Of a stretch of 8,742 nt of DNA, positions 5,735 to 8,742 are shown piece after piece (positions within the stretch are counted from its first letter, which is position 1; the number at the start of each line of letters is the position of its first letter). The position numbers were made by a program, and so were the translations under genes. The DNA comes from JAWBOD01 sp964651405 (GTDB lineage: Archaea; Aenigmatarchaeota; Aenigmatarchaeia; Aenigmatarchaeales; Aenigmatarchaeaceae). Under the pieces are notes generated by a model. That model had not been told where the DNA came from, did not search any database, and worked only from the letters and a program-made list of their open reading frames with translations. Where the stretch lies: contig CAZYZB010000034.1 of assembly GCA_964651405.1 (NCBI GenBank), forward strand, positions 1 through 8,742, in the 5' to 3' direction.

Positions 5735-7104
5735 TCAACCAAGTGCCTTTGCAATATTATTTAACTTTTCTATAAATGTTTTTATCTCCTCTTTTGTGTT
5801 GTAGAAATATAAAGATGCTCTAGCAGATCCTTTATTCTCATGCAGAAACTTATGTATTGGATATGCACAGTGCATACCAGACCTCACGAATATGTTTTGT
5901 TCGTCTAGCATTATTGCTACATCATGAGGTTCCATTCCCTTAATATTAAAGGCTGCTAACGCACTTTTTTTCTTATAATCTTTAGGACCTATCAAATCTA
6001 TTTTATGAACAGTTAACAAACCTTCTATCAACAGCTTTGCCGTTTCTTTTTCATAATTCTCTATATTCTTCATTCCTATTGATGAAAGATAATCAACAGC
6101 AGCTCCTAGACCTATTGCACCAGCATAATGCTGAATACCGCCTTCAAATCTCTGTGGTACTTCCTCTAAGACATGATATTTTAAATCAGCGTCTCTTATT
6201 GTTTCACCACCAATAATGAATGGCTGAAGTTCTTTTAACAAATCATATTTTCCATATAGACAGCCTATGCCAGTAGGACCGCACATCTTGTGACCGCTAA
6301 AAGCTAGGAAATCAATGTCAAGTTTTCTAACATCTATAGAAATATGTGGAACTGATTGTGCTCCATCTACCAAAACCAAAGATCCGTTGTCATGAGCAAT
6401 TTTAATTATTTCTTCTAAAGGAGCTCTTGTCCCAGTAACATTAGAAACATGAATTATTGAAATCATTCTAGTTTTTTTATCAATTTTTTTCTTAAATTCT
6501 TCTATGTTAAATTCTCCTTCCTTNNNNNNNNNNNNNNNNNNNNNNNNNNNNNNNNNNNNNNNNNNNNNNNNNNNNNNNNNNNNNNNNNNNNNNNNNNNNN
6601 NNNNNNNNNNNNNNNNNNNNNNNTAGTTTTTTTATCAATTTTTTTCTTAAATTCTTCTATGTTAAATTCTCCTTCCTTATCGCAAAGAACAAAATCTAAA
6701 AGTATATCTCCTTTTTCAGCCCTTAGCTGCCAAGGCATTAATCCAGAGCTGTGCTCTAGATTTGTAGTTAGAACCTTATCTCCCTTGTTAAATTTAAAAC
6801 TATGAGAAATAAGGTTTATGGCCTCAGTTGTGTTTTTTGTCCAAATTATTTCTTCAGGTCTTTTTGCATTTATGAATTTAGCAACTTTTTCTCTTGCTTT
6901 TTCAAATTCATCTGTTGTTCTAGTAGCGAATTTATGGACTGACCGACCTGCACAACCTGTATATTCAGTATAATAAGCTAGAATAGCATCAATGACTTTT
7001 TTCGGCTTAAGTGAAGTACACGCAGAATCAAAATAAATGAAAGACTTGCCATCAATATTCTTACTAAGTATTGGAAAATCCTGTCTTATCTTGTCTATGT
7101 CCAT
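5735..7104 (-). CDS. sufS: Cysteine desulfurase SufS, artificially interrupted by a 100-N gap
   Basis: PLP enzyme that removes sulfur from L-cysteine as a protein persulfide for Fe-S cluster and thio-cofactor assembly. As given, the gene is split into an N-terminal part (7104 down to the gap) and a C-terminal part. Deleting the Ns and one copy of the 55-nt flanking repeat (155 nt in all) restores one frame of 404 residues, normal SufS length, reading KKIDKKT-R-MISIIHVSN. In that numbering the key residues are His118 (EHSSGLMPWQ), Asp195 and Gln198 (VLVDGAQSVPH), the PLP lysine Lys221 (FSGHKMCGPTGIG) and the catalytic Cys361 (RSGMHCAYP). A TATA-like element lies 26-27 nt before the ATG. No sufBCD or scaffold gene is adjacent; the membrane-protein gene follows after 4 nt. 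The family call is firm. Confidence 0.93.
6469..6523. repeat. Left copy of a 55-nt identical repeat flanking the N gap
   Basis: Base for base identical to 6624-6678 and ends exactly at the first N. Both copies encode the same sufS segment in the same orientation. This is the signature of two contigs that share an end k-mer. Confidence 0.95.
6524..6623. other. Scaffold gap of exactly 100 N, probably spurious
   Basis: One hundred Ns is the conventional filler for a gap of unknown size. The identical 55 nt on both sides shows that the contigs overlap, so the real distance is negative and no sequence is likely to be missing. Confidence 0.95.
6624..6678. repeat. Right copy of the 55-nt repeat flanking the N gap
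   Basis: Identical to 6469-6523, starting at the first base after the Ns. Collapsing the two copies restores the sufS reading frame. Confidence 0.95.
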
Positions 7105-7126
7105 AAAAATACTTACCTCTAAACAA

Positions 7127-7134
7127 TATAAAAA
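7127..7134 (-). promoter_or_regulatory. TATA box of sufS
   Basis: Read on the minus strand, TTTTATAT is centred 26-27 nt before the sufS ATG at 7104, again predicting a leaderless transcript. It lies immediately after the T-rich terminator of the upstream gene. Confidence 0.5.
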
Positions 7135-7140
7135 TAAAGG

Positions 7141-7158
7141 AAATTAAAAAATAAAAAA
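7141..7158 (-). terminator. T-rich archaeal terminator after the CPYG thioredoxin-fold gene
   Basis: Directly after the TAA of the 7159-8175 gene, the minus strand runs through two six-T tracts (TTTTTTATTTTTT) and further T-rich sequence, with no stem needed. Oligo-T tracts are the usual intrinsic termination signal in archaea. It separates this gene from sufS. Confidence 0.55.
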
Positions 7159-8175
7159 TTAAGTTGCACAACCGCCGCTAGCTTCACTACCTGTAGTGCT
7201 TAATTGCTGTGAACATTCTGAAGGTTGAGTTGTAAATGCATTACAAATACCTTCTTTGTAAGCGTCTGCAGTTCTTGCACCACTATAAGTTACACCATTG
7301 ATTATCAATGTTGGTGAACCTGATACACCTTTTGATGATGAAAGATCATCATCTGCTTTAAGCAAAGCTACTCCTTCTGCTGCTTTTGAACAGGTATCTA
7401 TCTTTGAAGCATCTATTCCAGCCTTAGTTGCTGCGTCTTTCCAACATGCGTCATAAGTAGCATCTCTGTACTTACTTGAACAATTGGCATTTATTGTCAT
7501 CACATAGTTCCAGTAAGTTTTCTGATCATAGTACTTCATTATGCAAGCCTGTCTCAAGTCTTCTTGTGCTTCAACTGTTCCATGTAATGATTGGATTGTG
7601 TCTGGAGTTGTTCCGCCTACATTTGCTATGAAATGAACTTGAATGTCTGCTTTGCTTCCTAGTAAGTCGACGACAGGTTTCATTGCATTTTCTGCTTGAA
7701 GTCCATATGGACAGAATGCCATCACGAATAACTGAACAATTGGTTTATCTGTTTTTGGAGTTTCTGTTGGTTGCTCTACAGCTTGTTCAGGTTGAGGTAT
7801 TGATACTGTTGTATCAATTGGTGAGCTTAGAATTAAAAATTTTCCATCTTCAGTGGTATAGATTGGTATTTTTCTTCCTTGATATAAGACTGTTATATTT
7901 AAAATTCCGCTAGCTTCGCTTACTGAATCTAAAGATGCTGTATCATTACCTGTAATAATGTTCTTATTTAAGAACTCTATTGTTTTAGTAGCTATTTCAT
8001 TAGCCTTAGCATTAGATAGAGCTAAAACTCCTCCTGTAGCACTGGTTTCACCTGGCTTCCAAAGAAATGCTGCGATTAAAAGAACTACTATAGCTATTAA
8101 TGCTATGGTTGTATATCTCCACTTATTATTGTTAGACGGTTTAGTTGTTTTTTCGTCTTTATTTTCCTCAGTCAT
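7159..8175 (-). CDS. Membrane-anchored CPYG thioredoxin-fold (DsbA-like) protein with extra N-terminal domain
   Basis: Predicted extracytoplasmic redox protein of 338 residues. A charged 20-residue cytoplasmic tail and one membrane helix (about 21-39) are followed by an alpha/beta domain (57-120: IATKTIEFLNKNI ... YTTEDGKFLIL) shared with the protein encoded at 3573-4298. After a Pro/Gln/Thr linker (126-143) comes a DsbA-like fold: VQLFVMAFCPYGLQAE, with Cys155 but Gly at the second CxxC position, a helical insertion with SLHGT and EDLRQACIMKYY (Cys211), Cys232, Cys244 and Cys262, and VSGSPTLIING with the cis-proline Pro288. The tail has Cys311, Cys321 and a near-terminal Cys336 in GGCAT. I recall CPYG as the normal form in this subfamily, so the partner thiol is probably one of the helical-insertion cysteines. 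The start is supported by a TATA box 26-27 nt upstream. It is a single-gene unit. Confidence 0.87.
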   Translation of the reverse strand: MTEENKDEKTTKPSNNNKWRYTTIALIAIVVLLIAAFLWKPGETSATGGVLALSNAKANEIATKTIEFLNKNIITGNDTASLDSVSEASGILNITVLYQGRKIPIYTTEDGKFLILSSPIDTTVSIPQPEQAVEQPTETPKTDKPIVQLFVMAFCPYGLQAENAMKPVVDLLGSKADIQVHFIANVGGTTPDTIQSLHGTVEAQEDLRQACIMKYYDQKTYWNYVMTINANCSSKYRDATYDACWKDAATKAGIDASKIDTCSKAAEGVALLKADDDLSSSKGVSGSPTLIINGVTYSGARTADAYKEGICNAFTTQPSECSQQLSTTGSEASGGCAT

Positions 8176-8197
8176 ACAATCATCATAATCTTATAAT

Positions 8198-8205
8198 TAT
8201 TTAAA
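8198..8205 (-). promoter_or_regulatory. TATA box of the CPYG thioredoxin-fold gene
   Basis: TTTAAATA on the minus strand is centred 26-27 nt before the ATG at 8175. Confidence 0.6.
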
Positions 8206-8216
8206 GCTAAGTCGTT

Positions 8217-8236
8217 AGTTTGGTTTTTACCAAACT
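8217..8236. promoter_or_regulatory. Perfect 8-bp inverted repeat just upstream of a TATA box, candidate operator
   Basis: The arms AGTTTGGT (8217-8224) and ACCAAACT (8229-8236) are separated by TTTT. The element ends 11 nt upstream of the TATA box of the 8175 gene and 45 nt after the stop of the DUF1858 gene. The T-run beside it (8236-8240) would suit only a plus-strand terminator, and no plus-strand gene ends here. A binding site for a dimeric regulator of the redox gene is therefore the better reading. Confidence 0.45.
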
Positions 8237-8281
8237 TTTTATTTACTACTTATTAATAATAAGATAGAAAGATATTTAAAG

Positions 8282-8497
8282 CTATTTTTTCTTTGCTGCT
8301 GCCTTATTAAGGTCCTTAAGGAGTTTATCTATTTTCAAACCATGCATTTGTGCAGCTTCTTCAACTGTCTCAGAGTAAGCCATACCGCATCCTGCACAAT
8401 GTAAGCCATGTTTTATAAAAACCTCTATAGAATTAGGATATTTGCTGACAATTTCTCCTAAAATCATTTTCTTCGTTATTTTCTCCATTTTAATCAT
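8282..8497 (-). CDS. DUF1858 (hybrid-cluster-protein-associated disulfide) domain protein
   Basis: A cytoplasmic 71-residue protein consisting of a single DUF1858 domain. It begins MIKMEKITKKMILGEIVSKYPNS, typical of the family, and has the conserved GLHCAGC motif with Cys34 and Cys37 followed by SETVEEAA. Such domains occur alone or next to hybrid-cluster and Fe-S proteins and are thought to be redox-active through the CxxC; their exact job is unknown. The ATG at 8497 overlaps the ferredoxin stop as ATGA, so the two are translationally coupled and probably work together. The in-frame ATG at 8488 (MEKITKK) matches the usual family start equally well. A lysine-rich tail (AAAKKK) closes it. Confidence 0.88.
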   Translation of the reverse strand: MIKMEKITKKMILGEIVSKYPNSIEVFIKHGLHCAGCGMAYSETVEEAAQMHGLKIDKLLKDLNKAAAKKK

Positions 8498-8706
8498 TTA
8501 ACGTGTATGCACTGGACTGGACAAGTATTCTCTGCGTCTTTGTTACAGCCTGCTTCCTTAACTGTAAGCTCAAAATTCTTTCCTGATTTCTTTCCACCTT
8601 TCAAAACAGACTTTCCATCGTCTCCCATCTCCCAGAAGTCTGGACAGACTGCAGTACAAGCTCCGCAACCAATGCATTTTTCTCTTTCGTGAATTACCTT
8701 TGGCAT
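8494..8706 (-). CDS. Single [4Fe-4S] ferredoxin (Pyrococcus-type)
   Basis: A small cytoplasmic electron carrier of 70 residues. CIGCGACTAVCP gives Cys11, Cys14, Cys17 and Cys21; the C-terminal end has GCNKDAENTCPVQC with Cys54, Cys62 and Cys66. By comparison with Pyrococcus furiosus ferredoxin, Cys11, Cys14, Cys17 and Cys62 should bind one [4Fe-4S] cluster, with Cys14 in place of the Asp found there. Cys21 and Cys54 sit where that protein has its disulfide. Cys66 is an extra cysteine. The second cluster motif is absent, so this is a one-cluster protein. A TATA box lies 25-26 nt before the ATG. It is first in a two-gene operon with the DUF1858 gene, which may be its redox partner (inference). 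Confidence 0.92.
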   Translation of the reverse strand: MPKVIHEREKCIGCGACTAVCPDFWEMGDDGKSVLKGGKKSGKNFELTVKEAGCNKDAENTCPVQCIHVK

Positions 8707-8727
8707 AAATAAAGAGTGTAGAAGACA

Positions 8728-8735
8728 TTTATAAA
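8728..8735 (-). promoter_or_regulatory. TATA box of the ferredoxin-DUF1858 operon
   Basis: The minus strand reads TTTATAAA, within a longer AATTTATAAAT, centred 25-26 nt before the ATG at 8706. Confidence 0.6.
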
Positions 8736-8742
8736 TTTATTT

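Noticed and set aside
6469..6678. The 55-nt direct repeats as a biological duplication or insertion-site duplication
   Set aside because: They abut a conventional 100-N filler and collapse to restore an intact gene, which points to assembly.
6502..7104. A separate 200-residue protein ending RKENLT after a run of X
   Set aside because: The end is created by reading through Ns into the duplicated 55 nt in the wrong frame; the real product is the continuous 404-residue SufS.
7683..8188. Two plus-strand frames (7683-7913, 7958-8188)
   Set aside because: They are shadows of the CPYG thioredoxin-fold gene, whose domains are clear on the minus strand.
8217..8240. The inverted repeat plus T-run as an intrinsic terminator
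   Set aside because: The T-run follows the stem only on the plus strand, and no plus-strand gene ends upstream of it.

Overview
The window looks like a piece of an AT-rich, compact archaeal genome, most likely a DPANN-type archaeon (Woesearchaeota/Pacearchaeota-like), assembled from metagenomic reads. The organism call is an inference. It rests on gene content (archaeal-type BtuR/CobO, short NAD kinase, single-cluster ferredoxin, membrane-anchored thioredoxin-fold proteins) and on promoter layout: most transcription units have an archaeal TATA box centred about 26-29 nt before the start codon, the signature of leaderless mRNAs. The scaffold carries one 100-N gap. It is flanked by an identical 55-nt sequence on both sides, so it is almost certainly a failed join of overlapping contig ends.

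Layout. 1-1155 (-) is an ARO8/LysN-like aminotransferase, cut by the window edge. It diverges from a Cys-rich lipoprotein (1212-1490, +) across one shared TATA element. NAD kinase (1570-2325, -) follows. At 2451-3525 (+) lies the most unusual locus. A vestigial start of btuR (2451-2480, reading MGYVYLYCT-stop, with its own TATA box) is separated from the intact btuR (3007-3525) by a promoter-bearing HNH endonuclease gene (2523-3014). The intact btuR carries a second, recoded copy of the same N-terminus, and its GTG start overlaps the end of the HNH gene. This looks like a homing-endonuclease gene inserted just before the P-loop codons that brought a replacement 5' end for its host gene.

3573-5271 (+) holds a membrane-anchored CxxC thioredoxin-fold protein, a glutaredoxin/NrdH-like protein and a membrane-anchored DsbA-like protein. 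On the opposite strand are a three-helix, cysteine-containing membrane protein (5272-5730), cysteine desulfurase sufS (5735-7104, falsely split by the N gap), a large membrane-anchored CPYG thioredoxin-fold protein (7159-8175), and an overlapping ferredoxin/DUF1858 pair (8282-8706).

How they fit together. The dominant theme is thiol and sulfur chemistry. Three extracytoplasmic thioredoxin-fold proteins (two sharing an N-terminal domain), a glutaredoxin, a Cys-rich membrane protein and a secreted protein with eight cysteines suggest a disulfide-forming or isomerising system at the cell surface. SufS, the ferredoxin and the CxxC DUF1858 protein supply the sulfur and Fe-S redox side. No DsbB/VKOR-type oxidase is visible in the window. 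Apart from the insertion discussed, there is no CRISPR array, rRNA, tRNA or transposon that I can recognise.
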